64,000 bases of DNA from Ranitomeya variabilis (GCF_051348905.1 NC_135238.1:92379988-92443987); one strand, 5' to 3'; shown: positions 33,860-43,073, counted from the stretch's first letter. Notes: generated by a model not told the origin, from the sequence alone. Numbers and translations are program-made.

Positions 33860-33933
33860 AGGCACTGCTGAGATTCAAACTCAGGATCTCCTGTTTACTA
33901 GACAGGCGCTTTAACCAACTAAGCCACAGCACC
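33860..33933 (-). tRNA. tRNA-Thr-AGT: tRNA-Thr(AGT), unit 23, T-loop variant
   Basis: Carries the same C56 to T change as unit 17, inherited through the 8476-bp duplication. MITE-less; TAA target at 33824-33826. Confidence 0.88.
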
Positions 33934-34380
33934 ACAAGCTGGAAAGCCTATGAAATCTAGGGAAGATGTCAGCACCAATCAAAACTTTCAAGTGGTTAAC
34001 TTAGCAAGACAACATTGAGTTGAGTTTCATTCCATGCACACAGAAACGAGGAACAGGATGTAATTCTCAGTCATGAAGTCCAGCTTTAATTTGGGACTTA
34101 TTTTTCTTCCAAGTTATGACACAAAATAGGCGGATTGAAGGAATTCCACGGCAGGGCCAAAGGAGGAAAAATTAGGAATGATTGAAAAGTTGGTATTAAA
34201 ACCCTGAGCACTGGTTTATTTCTTACAGAGTTTGCCCCATTCTAACTTTAAAAAATAGACACTGTAGGAGATAATATAAGGCCACTCTGACAAAAGCTGA
34301 CATAAAATCTTCAGAGAAAGCACACTGACTGGTAAAAATAATCATTACATCTTATCTCCTTAGCGCATGAGCGCCATGTA

Positions 34381-34462
34381 GACGAGGTGGCCGAGTGGTT
34401 AAGGCGATGGACTGCTAATCCATTGTGCTCTGCATGCATGGGTTCGAATCCCATCCTCGTCG
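34381..34462 (+). tRNA. tRNA-Ser-GCT: tRNA-Ser(GCT), unit 24 (short, MITE-less unit)
   Basis: No difference seen from the unit 1 gene. Confidence 0.97.
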
Positions 34463-34806
34463 GTTTAATCTGCTTGTTACACGTTGTATTGTTTTGATTT
34501 CTTTTCTAGCCCAAGCGGTAGATACTTCAAGCTTGAAAGTTTATCTTCCTTTTTAAGAAAGCTGCTATCAAACTTTGCAGAGTCAGAAGTGTAATTCCAC
34601 TGGTTTTATCTTTTAATGCTTGATGCATCCTTTATTCTCTAAAGAAAATTATATCATCTAATTCCTTTTTAAGCACTTCGACAGCAGAGATTTTTTTCTC
34701 TCAACTGCACTATGTTAGGACTGTGGTAAAGACAGGTTTAATGTCATACAAGAACAAAAGTCCTCTTTTTTTGGCTAAAATGGCCCAAACTGAGGTGAAG
34801 AAAGAA

Positions 34807-34880
34807 AAGCACTGCTGACATTCGAAATCAAGATTTTCTGTTTACTAAACAGGCGCTTTGACCAACTAAGCTAAAGGACA
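34807..34880 (-). pseudogene. tRNA-Thr(AGT) relic, unit 24
   Basis: Flank as in unit 17. Confidence 0.85.
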
Positions 34881-35067
34881 AAATCCACCGGTTTTATGTT
34901 GTTATGCTTGATGCCATCTTCCTTCCTTTTTGGCCCCTATACAGAAGAAATTCTTAATCTCACAATTGCACTATCAGTAGAGACGCAGCCAAGGTAAATT
35001 TGAGGTTTTACGCAAGTGAAATTCCCATTTTTAAGATAGGAAGTTTGTTTTTCAGATGATGAAAACA

Positions 35068-35141
35068 AGGCACTGCTGAGATTCGAACTCAGGATCTCCT
35101 GTTTACTAGACAGGCGCTTTAACCAACTAAGCCACAGCACC
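35068..35141 (-). tRNA. tRNA-Thr-AGT: tRNA-Thr(AGT), unit 24
   Basis: Gene as in unit 1. Last AGT gene in the window. MITE-less; TAA target at 35032-35034. Confidence 0.96.
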
Positions 35142-35588
35142 ACAAGCTGGAAAGCCTATGAAATCTAGGGAAGATGTCAGCACCAATCAAAACTTTCAAG
35201 TGGTTAACTTAGCAAGACAACATTGAGTTGAGTTTCATTCCATGCACACAGAAACGAGGAACAGGATGTAATTCTCAGTCATGAAGTCCAGCTTTAATTT
35301 GGGACTTATTTTTCTTCCAAGTTATGACACAAAATAGGCGGATTGAAGGAATTCCACGGCAGGGCCAAAGGAGGAAAAATTAGGAATGATTGAAAAGTTG
35401 GTATTAAAACCCTGAGCACTGGTTTATTTCTTACAGAGTTTGCCCCAATCTAACTTTAAAAAATAGACACTGTAGGAGATAATATAAGGCCACTCTGACA
35501 AAAGCTGACATAAAATCTTCAGAGAAAGCACACTGACTGGTAAAAATAATCATTACATCTTATCTCCTTAGCGCATGAGCGCCATGTA

Positions 35589-35670
35589 GACGAGGTGGCC
35601 GAGTGGTTAAGGCGATGGACTGCTAATCCATTGTGCTCTGCATGCATGGGTTCGAATCCCATCCTCGTCG
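35589..35670 (+). tRNA. tRNA-Ser-GCT: tRNA-Ser(GCT), unit 25 (last, truncated unit)
   Basis: Gene as in unit 1. It is the last Ser gene in the window; the unit is cut at 36180 and has no Thr(AGT) partner. Array B has no Ser gene. Confidence 0.97.
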
Positions 35671-36014
35671 GTTTAATCTGCTTGTTACACATTGTATTGT
35701 TTTGATTTCTTTTCTAGCCCAAGCGGTAGATACTTCAAGCTTGAAAGTTTATCTTCCTTTTTAAGAAAGCTGCTATCAAACTTTGCAGAGTCAGAAGTGT
35801 AATTCCACTGGTTTTATCTTTTAATGCTTGATGCATCCTTTATTCTCTAAAGAAAATTATATCATCTAATTCCTTTTTAAGCACTTCGACAGCAGAGATT
35901 TTTTTCTCTCAACTGCACTATGTTAGGACTGTGGTAAAGACAGGTTTAATGTCATACAAGAACAAAAGTCCTCTTTTTTTGGCTAAAATGGCCCAAACTG
36001 AGGTGAAGAAAGAA

Positions 36015-36088
36015 AAGCACTGCTGACATTCGAAATCAAGATTTTCTGTTTACTAAACAGGCGCTTTGACCAACTAAGCTAAAGGACA
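36015..36088 (-). pseudogene. tRNA-Thr(AGT) relic, unit 25
   Basis: Last relic; extra G in the flank as in unit 2, then GGTTGTATG instead of GGTTTTATG. Followed by 92 bp of spacer to the inversion junction. Confidence 0.85.
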
Positions 36089-36146
36089 AAATCCACTGGT
36101 TGTATGTTGTTATGCTTGATGCCATCTTCCTTCCTTTTTGGCCCCT

Positions 36147-36214
36147 ATACAGAAGAAATTCTTAATCTCACAATTGCACTAGTGCAATTGTGAGATTAAG
36201 AGTTTCTTCTGCAT
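36147..36214. repeat. Fold-back junction between array A and array B
   Basis: The last 34 bases of array A (36147-36180) are the reverse complement of the first 34 of array B (36181-36214) apart from a few mismatches; the inner 21 bp of each arm match perfectly, with no spacer. To the left the Thr genes read leftwards, to the right they read rightwards. Both arms come from the same spacer, which contains AGTGCAATTGTGAGATTAAG. This is an inversion breakpoint, or a palindromic assembly join. Confidence 0.9.
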
Positions 36215-36325
36215 AAGAAATGAACCAGTGCTCAGGTTTTAATGCATGTGACCCTGTGGCTTAGTTGGTTAAGGCGACTGTCTTGTAAACAAGAGACACT
36301 GAGTTGAAATCTCAGCAGTGCTTTG

Positions 36326-36329
36326 TTTT
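36326..36329 (+). terminator. Pol III T-run after a class a copy (example)
   Basis: TTTT 2 nt past the tRNA-like end, in the context CTTTGTTTTCATC. All a, b and d copies have it; class c copies have TGTTTCC at the same place and lack it. Confidence 0.7.
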
Positions 36330-36627
36330 CATCATCTCAGAAACAAACTTCCTATCTTTTCAATCATTCCTAATGTTTCCTACTTTTGTCCTTGCCGTGG
36401 CATTCCTTCTATCTGCCTATTCTGTATCATAAGCATGTGGAACTGTGGCTTAGTTGGTTAAAGCGTCTGTCTTGTAAACAAGAGACACTGAGTTGAAGTC
36501 TCAGCAGTGCTTTGTTTTCATCATCTCAGAAACAAACCTCCTATCTTTTCAATCATTCCTAATGTTTAATACTTTTGTCCTTGCCGTGGCATTCCTTCTA
36601 TCTGCTTATTCTGTATCATAAGCATGT

Positions 36628-36701
36628 GGCACTGTGGCTTAGTTGGTTAAAGCGCCTGTCTTGTAAACAGGAGACCCTGAGTTCGAATCTCAGCAGTGCC
36701 T
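36628..36701 (+). tRNA. tRNA-Thr-TGT: tRNA-Thr(TGT), intact (class c)
   Basis: All stems pair without mismatch: acceptor GGCACTG/CAGTGCC, D stem GCTT/AAGC, anticodon stem CCTGT/ACAGG, T stem CTGAG/CTCAG; loop CTTGTAA gives anticodon TGT (reads ACA, and ACG by wobble); T loop TTCGAAT; discriminator T. The body is nearly that of the Thr(AGT) genes of array A. It is followed by TGTTTCC, not TTTT; the first TTTT is at 36804, about 103 nt away and 13 nt before the next copy. Transcript ends may be abnormal. Confidence 0.92.
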
Positions 36702-37194
36702 TGTTTCCATCATCTCACAAACTTGCCATGGCTACGTCTCTACTGATAGTGCAATTGTGAGATTGAGAGTTTCTTCTGCATAAGAAATGAACCTGAGCTC
36801 AGGTTTTAATGCATGTGACCCTGTGGCTTAGTTGGTTAAGGCGACTGTCTTGTAAACAAGAGACACTGAGTTGAAATCTCAGCAGTGCTTTGTTTTCATC
36901 ATCTCAGAAACAAACTTCCTATCTTTTCAATCATTCCTAATGTTTCCTACTTTTGTCTTTGCCGTGGCATTCCTTCTATCTGCCTATTCTGTATCATAAG
37001 CATGTGGAACTGTGGCTTAGTTGGTTAAAGCGCCTGTCTTGTAAACAAGAGACACTGAGTTGAAATCTCAGCAGTGCTTTGTTTTCATCATCTCAGAAAC
37101 AAACTTCCTATCTTTTCAATCATTCCTAATGTTTAATACTTTTGTCCTTGCCGTGGCATTCCTTCTATCTGCTTATTCTGTATCATAAGCATGT

Positions 37195-37268
37195 GGCACT
37201 GTGGCTTAGTTGGTTAAAGCGCCTGTCTTGTAAACAGGAGACCCTGAGTTCGAATCTCAGCAGTGCCT
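37195..37268 (+). tRNA. tRNA-Thr-TGT: tRNA-Thr(TGT), intact (class c)
   Basis: Same sequence as 36628-36701. No TTTT occurs before the end of the next copy (d at 37387), because the spacer has AGGTTTCAATAC instead of AGGTTTTAATGC; read-through would join two tRNA-like units. Confidence 0.92.
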
Positions 37269-37386
37269 TGTTTCCATCATCTCACAAACTTGCCATGGCT
37301 ACGTCTCTACTGATAGTGAGATTAAGAGTTTCTTCTGCATAAGAAATGAACCAGTGCTCAGGTTTCAATACATGTTGTAAGCATGT

Positions 37387-37460
37387 GACCCTGTGGCTTA
37401 GTTGGTTAAAGCACCTGTCTTGTAAACGTTAGACCCTGAGTTCAAATCTCAGCAGTGCTT
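37387..37460 (+). pseudogene. tRNA-Thr(TGT)-like, class d
   Basis: Acceptor GACCCTG/CAGTGCT has two mismatches. The anticodon stem CCTGT/ACGTT loses its two outer pairs. T loop TTCAAAT keeps the B box and A box is intact, so transcription is possible. TTTT 2 nt downstream. The e copy follows at 142 bp. Confidence 0.6.
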
Positions 37461-37528
37461 TGTTTTCATCATCTCAGAAACAAACCTCCTATCTTTTCTA
37501 TCATACCTACTCTGTATCGTAAGCATGT

Positions 37529-37602
37529 GGCGCTGCGGCTTAGTTGGTTAAAGCGCCTGTGTTGTAAACAGGAGACACTGAGTTTGAATCTTAGCAGTGC
37601 CT
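37529..37602 (+). pseudogene. tRNA-Thr(TGT)-like, class e
   Basis: Acceptor GGCGCTG/CAGTGCC is sound, but the anticodon loop is GTTGTAA (C32 to G), the T loop is TTTGAAT (C56 lost, B box weakened) and the T stem has a G-U. Anticodon still TGT. Confidence 0.6.
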
Positions 37603-38087
37603 TGTTTCCATCATCTCACAAACTTGCCATGGCTACGTCTCTACTGATAGTGCAATTGTGAGATTGAGAGTTTCTTCTCCATAAGAAATGAACCAGTGCT
37701 CAGGTTTTAATGCATGTGGCTTAGTTGGTTAAGGCGACTGTCTTGTAAACAAGAGACACTGAGTTGAAATCTCAGCAGTGCTTTGTTTTCATCATCTCAG
37801 AAACAAACTTCCTATCTTTTCAATCATTCCTAATGTTTCCTACTTTTGTCCTTGCCGTGGCATTCCTTCTATCTGCCTATTCTGTATCATAAGCATGTGG
37901 AACTGTGGCTTAGTTGGTTAAAGCGCCTGTCTTGTAAACAAGAGACACTGAGTTGAAATCTCAGCAGTGCTTTGTTTTCATCATCTCAGAAACAAACTTC
38001 CTATCTTTTCAATCATTCCTAATGTTTCCTACTTTTGTCCTTGCCGTGGCATTCCTTCTATCTGCATATTCTGTATCATAAACATGT

Positions 38088-38161
38088 GGCACTGTGGCTT
38101 AGTTGGTTAAAGCGCCTGTCTTGTAAACAGGAGACCCTGAGTTCGAATCTCAGCAGTGCCT
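38088..38161 (+). tRNA. tRNA-Thr-TGT: tRNA-Thr(TGT), intact (class c)
   Basis: Same sequence as 36628-36701; 5' flank AAACATGT rather than AAGCATGT. Confidence 0.92.
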
Positions 38162-38668
38162 TGTTTCCATCATTATCTCACAAACTTGCCATGGCTACGT
38201 CTCTACTGATAGTGCAATTGTGAGATTGAGAGTTTCTTCTGCATAAGAAATGAACCAGTGCTCAGGTTTTAATACATGTGGTAAGCATGTGACCCTGTGG
38301 CTTAGTTGGTTAAGGCGACTGTCTTGTAAACAAGAGACACTGAGTTGAAATCTCAGCAGTGCTTTGTTTTCATCATCTCAGAAACAAACTTCCTATCTTT
38401 TCAATCATTCCTAATGTTTCCTACTTTTGTCCTTGCCGTGGCATTCCTTCTATCTGCCTATTCTGTATCATAAGCATGTGGAACTGTGGCTTAGTTGGTT
38501 AAAGCGCCTGTCTTGTAAACAAGAGACACTGAGTTGAAATCTCAGCAGTGCTTTGTTTTCATCATCTCAGAAACAAACTTCCTATCTTTTCAATCATTCC
38601 TAATGTTTAATACTTTTGTCCTTGCCGTGGCATTCCTTTTATCTGCTTATTCTGTATCATAAGCATGT

Positions 38669-38742
38669 GGCACTGTGGCTTAGTTGGTTAAAGCGCCTGT
38701 CTTGTAAACAGGAGACCCTGAGTTCGAATCTCAGCAGTGCCT
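38669..38742 (+). tRNA. tRNA-Thr-TGT: tRNA-Thr(TGT), intact (class c)
   Basis: Same sequence as 36628-36701; followed by the TTTT-free spacer to a d copy. Confidence 0.92.
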
Positions 38743-38860
38743 TGTTTCCATCATCTCACAAACTTGCCATGGCTACGTCTCTACTGATAGTGAGATTAAG
38801 AGTTTCTTCTGCATAAGAAATGAACCAGTGCTCAGGTTTCAATACTTGTTGTAAGCATGT

Positions 38861-38934
38861 GACCCTGTGGCTTAGTTGGTTAAAGCACCTGTCTTGTAAA
38901 CGTTAGACACTGAGTTCAAATCTCAGCAGTGCTT
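38861..38934 (+). pseudogene. tRNA-Thr(TGT)-like, class d
   Basis: As 37387 (ACGTT stem), with GACAC in the variable region. Confidence 0.6.
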
Positions 38935-39002
38935 TGTTTTCATCATCTCAGAAACAAACCTCCTATCTTTTCTATCATGCCTACTCTGTATCGTAAGCAT
39001 GT

Positions 39003-39076
39003 GGTGCTGCGGCTTAGTTGGTTAAAGCGCCTGTGTTGTAAACAGGAGACACTGAGTTTGAATCTCAGCAGTGCCT
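39003..39076 (+). pseudogene. tRNA-Thr(TGT)-like, class e
   Basis: GGTGCTG start, GTTGTAA anticodon loop, TTTGAAT T loop, sound CAGTGCC end. Confidence 0.6.
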
Positions 39077-39205
39077 TGTTTCCATCATTATCTCACAAAC
39101 TTGCCATGGCTACGTCTCTACTGATAGTGCAATTGTGAGATTAAGAGTTTCTTCTGCATAAGAAATGAACCAGTGCTCAGGTTTTAATGCATGTTGTAAG
39201 CATGT

Positions 39206-39279
39206 GACCCTGTGGCTTAGTTGGTTAAAGCACCTGTCTTGTAAACGTGAGATCCTGAGTTCAAATCTCAGCAGTGCTT
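39206..39279 (+). pseudogene. tRNA-Thr(TGT)-like, class d
   Basis: ACGTG stem (one mismatch, one wobble) and GATCC variable region; followed by a c-type copy instead of e. Confidence 0.6.
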
Positions 39280-39394
39280 TGTTTTCATCATCTCAGAAAC
39301 AAACTTCCTATCTTTTCAATCATTCCTAATGTTTCCTACTTTTGCCCTTGCCGTGGCATTCCTTCTATCTGCCTATTCTGTCTCATAAGCAAGT

Positions 39395-39468
39395 GGCACT
39401 GTGGCTTAGTTGGTTAAAGCACCTGTCTTGTAAACAGGAGACCCTGAGTTCAAATCTCAGCAGTGCTT
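39395..39468 (+). tRNA. tRNA-Thr-TGT: tRNA-Thr(TGT), intact with a proximal terminator
   Basis: Variant with A26 and T loop TTCAAAT, which still fits the B-box consensus. All stems pair, with a G1-U72 wobble (CAGTGCT end). Followed by TTTGTTTTC, so TTTT lies 2 nt downstream. It is the only well-folded copy here that has a proximal terminator; 5' flank AAGCAAGT. Confidence 0.88.
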
Positions 39469-39536
39469 TGTTTTCATCATCTCAGAAACAAACCTCCTAT
39501 CTTTTCTATCATGCCTACTCTGTATCGTAAGCATGT

Positions 39537-39610
39537 GGCGCTGTGGCTTAGTTGGTTAAAGCGCCTGTCTTGTAAACAGGAGACCCTGAGTTCGAATCTC
39601 AGCAGTGCCT
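39537..39610 (+). tRNA. tRNA-Thr-TGT: tRNA-Thr(TGT), intact, in an e position
   Basis: Starts GGCGCTG like class e, but has the intact class c interior (CCTGAG, TTCGAAT, CAGTGCC). The acceptor pairs with one G-U wobble. Looks like a c/e recombinant or gene-conversion product; no proximal TTTT. Confidence 0.9.
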
Positions 39611-40295
39611 TGTTTCCATCATTATCTCACAAACTTGCCATGGCTACGTCTCTACTGATAGTGCAATTGTGAGATTAAGAGTTTCTTCTGCATAAGAAAT
39701 GAACCAGTGCTCAGGTTTTAATGCATGTGACCCTGTGGCTTAGTTGGTTAAGGCGACTGTCTTGTAAACAAGAGACACTGAGTTGAAATCTCAGCAGTGC
39801 TTTGTTTTCATCATCTCAGAAACAAACTTCCTATCTTTTCAATCATTCCTAATGTTTCCTACTTTTGTCCTTGCCGTGGCATTCCTTCTATCTGCCTATT
39901 CTGTATCATAAGCATGTGGAACTGTGGCTTAGTTGGTTAAAGCGCCTATCTTGTAAACAAGAGACACTGAGTTGAAATCTCAGCAGTGCTTTGTTTTCAT
40001 CATCTCAGAAACAAACTTCCTATCTTTTCAATCATTCCTAATGTTTCCTACTTTTGTCCTTGCCGTGACATTCCTTCTATCTGCCTATTCTGTATCATAA
40101 GCATGTGGAACTGTGGCTTAGTTGGTTAAAGCGCCTGTCTTGTAAACAAGAGACACTGAGTTGAAATCTCAGCAGTGCTTTGTTTTCATCATCTCAGAAA
40201 CAAACTTCCTATCTTTTCAATCATTCCTAATGTTTCCTACTTTTGCCCTTGCCGTGGCATTCCTTCTATCTGCCTATTCTGTCTCATAAGCAAGT

Positions 40296-40369
40296 GGCAC
40301 TGTGGCTTAGTTGGTTAAAGCACCTGTCTTGTAAACAGGAGACCCTGAGTTCAAATCTCAGCAATGCCT
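40296..40369 (+). tRNA. tRNA-Thr-TGT: tRNA-Thr(TGT), near-intact
   Basis: A26/TTCAAAT form with one acceptor mismatch (CAATGCC, C5-A68). Confidence 0.8.
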
Positions 40370-40498
40370 TGTTTCCATCATCATCTCACAAACTTGCCAT
40401 GGCTACGTCTCTACTGATAGTGCAATTGTGAGATTAAGAGTTTCTTCTGCATAAGAAATGAACCAGTGCTCAGGTTTCAATACATGTTGTAAGCATGT

Positions 40499-40572
40499 GA
40501 CCCTGTGGCTTAGTTGGTTAAAGCACCTGTCTTGTAAACGTGAGACCCTGAGTTCAAATCTCAGCAGTGCTT
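40499..40572 (+). pseudogene. tRNA-Thr(TGT)-like, class d
   Basis: ACGTG form; acceptor mismatches as in 37387. Confidence 0.6.
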
Positions 40573-40640
40573 TGTTTTCATCATCTCAGAAACAAACCTC
40601 CTATCTTTTCTATCATGCCTACTCTGTATCGTAAGCATGT

Positions 40641-40714
40641 GGCGCTGTGGCTTAGTTAGTTAAAGCGCCTGTCTTGTAAACAGGAGACACTGAGTTTGAA
40701 TCTCAGCAGTTCTT
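40641..40714 (+). pseudogene. tRNA-Thr(TGT)-like, class e
   Basis: GGCGCTG/CAGTTCT acceptor with one mismatch, TTTGAAT T loop, D loop AGTTAGTTA. Confidence 0.6.
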
Positions 40715-41210
40715 TGTTTCCATCATCATCTCACAAATTTACCATGGCTACGTCTCTACTGATAGTGCAATTGTGAGATTAAGAGTTTCTTCTGCATAAT
40801 AAATGAACCAGTGCTCAGGTTTTAATGCATGTGACCCTGTGGCTTAGTTGGTTAAGGCGACTGTCTTGTAAACAAGAGACACTGAGTTGAAATCTCAGCA
40901 GTGCTTTGTTTTCATCATCTCAGAAACAAACTTGCTATCTTTTCAATCATTCCTAATAATTCCTACTTTTGTCCTTGCCGTGGCATTCCTTCTATCTGCC
41001 TATTCTGTATCATAAGCATGTGGAACTGTGGCTTAGTTGGTTAAAGCGCCTATCTTGTAAACAAGAGACACTGAGTTGAAATCTCAGCAGTGCTTTGTTT
41101 TCATCATCTCAGAAACAAACTTCCTATCTTTTCAATCATTCCTAATGTTTCCTACTTTTGTCCTTGCCGTGGCATTCCTTCTATCTGCCTATTCTGTATC
41201 ATAAGCATGT

Positions 41211-41284
41211 GGAACTGTGGCTTAGTTAGTTAAAGCGCCTGTCTTGTAAACAGGAGACCCTGAGTTCGAATCTCAGCAGTGCCT
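41211..41284 (+). tRNA. tRNA-Thr-TGT: tRNA-Thr(TGT), b/c hybrid with D-loop change
   Basis: GGAACTG start (A3-G70 mismatch) on an intact c interior with TTCGAAT; D loop AGTTAGTTA loses a conserved G that contacts the T loop. Confidence 0.65.
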
Positions 41285-41780
41285 TGTTTCCATCATTATC
41301 TCACAAACTTGCCATGGCTACATCTCTACTGATAGTGCAATTGTGAGATTAAGAGTTTCTTCTGCATAAGAAATGAACCAGTGCTCAGGTTTTAATGCAT
41401 GTGACCCTGTGGCTTAGTTGGTTAAGGCAACTGTCTTGTAAACAAGAGACACTGAGTTGAAATCTCAGCAGTGCTTTGTTTTCATCATCTCAGAAACAAA
41501 CTTCCTATCTTTTCAATCATTCCTAATGTTTCCTACTTTTGTCCTTGCCGTGGCATTCCTTCTATCTGCCTATTCTGTATCATAAGCATGTGGAACTGTG
41601 GCTTAGTTGGTTAAAGGGCCTGTCTTGTAAACAAGAGACACTGAGTTGAAATCTCAGCAGTGCTTTGTTTTCATCATCTCAGAAACAAACTTCCTATCTT
41701 TTCAATCATTCCTAATGTTTCCTACTTTTGTCCTTGCCGTGGCATTCCTTCTATCTGCCTATTCTGTATCATAAGCATGT

Positions 41781-41854
41781 GGCACTGTGGCTTAGTTGGT
41801 TAAAGCACCTGTCTTGTAAACCGGAGACCCTGAGTTCAAATCTCAGCAGTGCCT
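41781..41854 (+). tRNA. tRNA-Thr-TGT: tRNA-Thr(TGT), class c with anticodon-stem mismatch
   Basis: A26/TTCAAAT form with anticodon stem CCTGT/ACCGG, one T-C mismatch in the middle. Acceptor and T arm are intact. Confidence 0.75.
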
Positions 41855-41983
41855 TGTTTCCATCATCATCTCACAAACTTGCCATGGCTACGTCTCTACT
41901 GATAGTGCAATTGTGAGATTAAGAGTTTCTTCTGCATAAGAAATGAACCAGTGCTCAGGTTTCAATACATGTTGTAAGCATGT

Positions 41984-42057
41984 GACCCTGTGGCTTAGTT
42001 GGTTAAAGCACCTGTCTTGTAAACGTGAGACCCTGAGTTCAAATCTCAGCAGTGCTT
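41984..42057 (+). pseudogene. tRNA-Thr(TGT)-like, class d
   Basis: ACGTG form. Confidence 0.6.
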
Positions 42058-42125
42058 TGTTTTCATCATCTCAGAAACAAACCTCCTATCTTTTCTATCA
42101 TGCCTACTCTGTATCGTAAGCATGT

Positions 42126-42199
42126 GGCGCTGTGGCTTAGTTGGTTAAAGCGCCTGTCTTGTAAACAGGAGACACTGAGTTTGAATCTCAGCAGTTCTT
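42126..42199 (+). pseudogene. tRNA-Thr(TGT)-like, class e
   Basis: GGCGCTG/CAGTTCT acceptor with one mismatch and wobbles, anticodon arm intact, TTTGAAT T loop; no proximal TTTT. Confidence 0.6.
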
Positions 42200-42506
42200 T
42201 GTTTCCATCATCATCTCACAAATTTACCATGGCTACGTCTCTACTGATAGTGCAATTGTGAGATTAAGAGTTTCTTCTGCATAAGAAATGAACCAGTGCT
42301 CAGGTTTTAATGCATGTGACCCTGTGGCTTAGTTGGTTAAGGCGACTGTCTTGTAAACAAGAGACACTGAGTTGAAATCTCAGCAGTGCTTTGTTTTCAT
42401 CATCTCAGAAACAAACTTCCTATCTTTTCAATCATTCCTAATGTTTCCTACTTTTGTCCTTGCCGTGGCATTCCTTCTATCTGCATATTCTGTATCATAA
42501 GCATGT

Positions 42507-42580
42507 GGCACTGTGGCTTAGTTGGTTAAAGCGCCTGTCTTGTAAACAGGAGACCCTGAGTTCGAATCTCAGCAGTGCCT
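42507..42580 (+). tRNA. tRNA-Thr-TGT: tRNA-Thr(TGT), intact (class c)
   Basis: Same as 36628-36701, its partner 5879 bp upstream. Confidence 0.92.
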
Positions 42581-43073
42581 TGTTTCCATCATCTCACAAA
42601 CTTGCCATGGCTACGTCTCTACTGATAGTGCAATTGTGAGATTGAGAGTTTCTTCTGCATAAGAAATGAACCTGAGCTCAGGTTTTAATGCATGTGACCC
42701 TGTGGCTTAGTTGGTTAAGGCGACTGTCTTGTAAACAAGAGACACTGAGTTGAAATCTCAGCAGTGCTTTGTTTTCATCATCTCAGAAACAAACTTCCTA
42801 TCTTTTCAATCATTCCTAATGTTTCCTACTTTTGTCTTTGCCGTGGCATTCCTTCTATCTGCCTATTCTGTATCATAAGCATGTGGAACTGTGGCTTAGT
42901 TGGTTAAAGCGCCTGTCTTGTAAACAAGAGACACTGAGTTGAAATCTCAGCAGTGCTTTGTTTTCATCATCTCAGAAACAAACTTCCTATCTTTTCAATC
43001 ATTCCTAATGTTTAATACTTTTGTCCTTGCCGTGGCATTCCTTCTATCTGCTTATTCTGTATCATAAGCATGT

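Larger units (their letters stand above)
28181..35141. repeat. Higher-order repeat in array A, right copy (offset 8476 bp)
   Basis: Second copy of the five-unit block starting at 19705. It is nearly identical; one difference seen is the MITE base near 20948 (A there, G here). After 35141 the correspondence fails: unit 25 has private variants (ACACATTG near 35690, GGTTGTATG near 36098) and no MITE. Confidence 0.88.
1..36180. repeat. Array A: 25 tandem units with tRNA-Ser(GCT), tRNA-Thr(AGT) relic, MITE and tRNA-Thr(AGT)
   Basis: Units are head to tail. Taking the outer edge of each Thr gene as the boundary, they end at 18 (fragment), 1533, 3053, 4568, 6073, 7587, 9101, 10616, 12130, 13645, 15160, 16675, 18189, 19704, 21219, 22734, 24249, 25457, 26665, 28180, 29695, 31210, 32725, 33933 and 35141; the 25th unit stops at 36180. 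Most units are 1514-1515 bp; unit 2 is 1520, unit 4 is 1505, and units 17, 18, 23 and 24 are 1208. Copies differ by only a few bases, which indicates recent amplification or active homogenisation. The array runs off the left edge of the window. Confidence 0.98.
36560..39440 (+). repeat. Block duplication in array B, copy 1 (offset 5879 bp)
   Basis: Copies from 36628 to 39395 match copies from 42507 to 45274 in order and spacing, all 5879 bp apart. They share oddities: the CCTGAGCTCAGG spacer variant (36791 and 42670) and a class a copy lacking its first seven bases (37717 and 43596). Edges are approximate. Confidence 0.88.
40250..42580 (+). repeat. Block duplication in array B, copy 1 (offset 15720 bp)
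   Basis: Thirteen consecutive copies from 40296 to 42507 have partners 15720 bp downstream (56016 to 58227). Shared marks include the AAACTTGCTATC spacer variant near 40930 and 56650 and the e copy with a TTAG D loop. Confidence 0.87.

Noticed and set aside
1-36180. Centromeric or ribosomal satellite
   Set aside because: The unit contains intact, recognisable tRNA genes with terminators; no rRNA or known satellite motif was seen.
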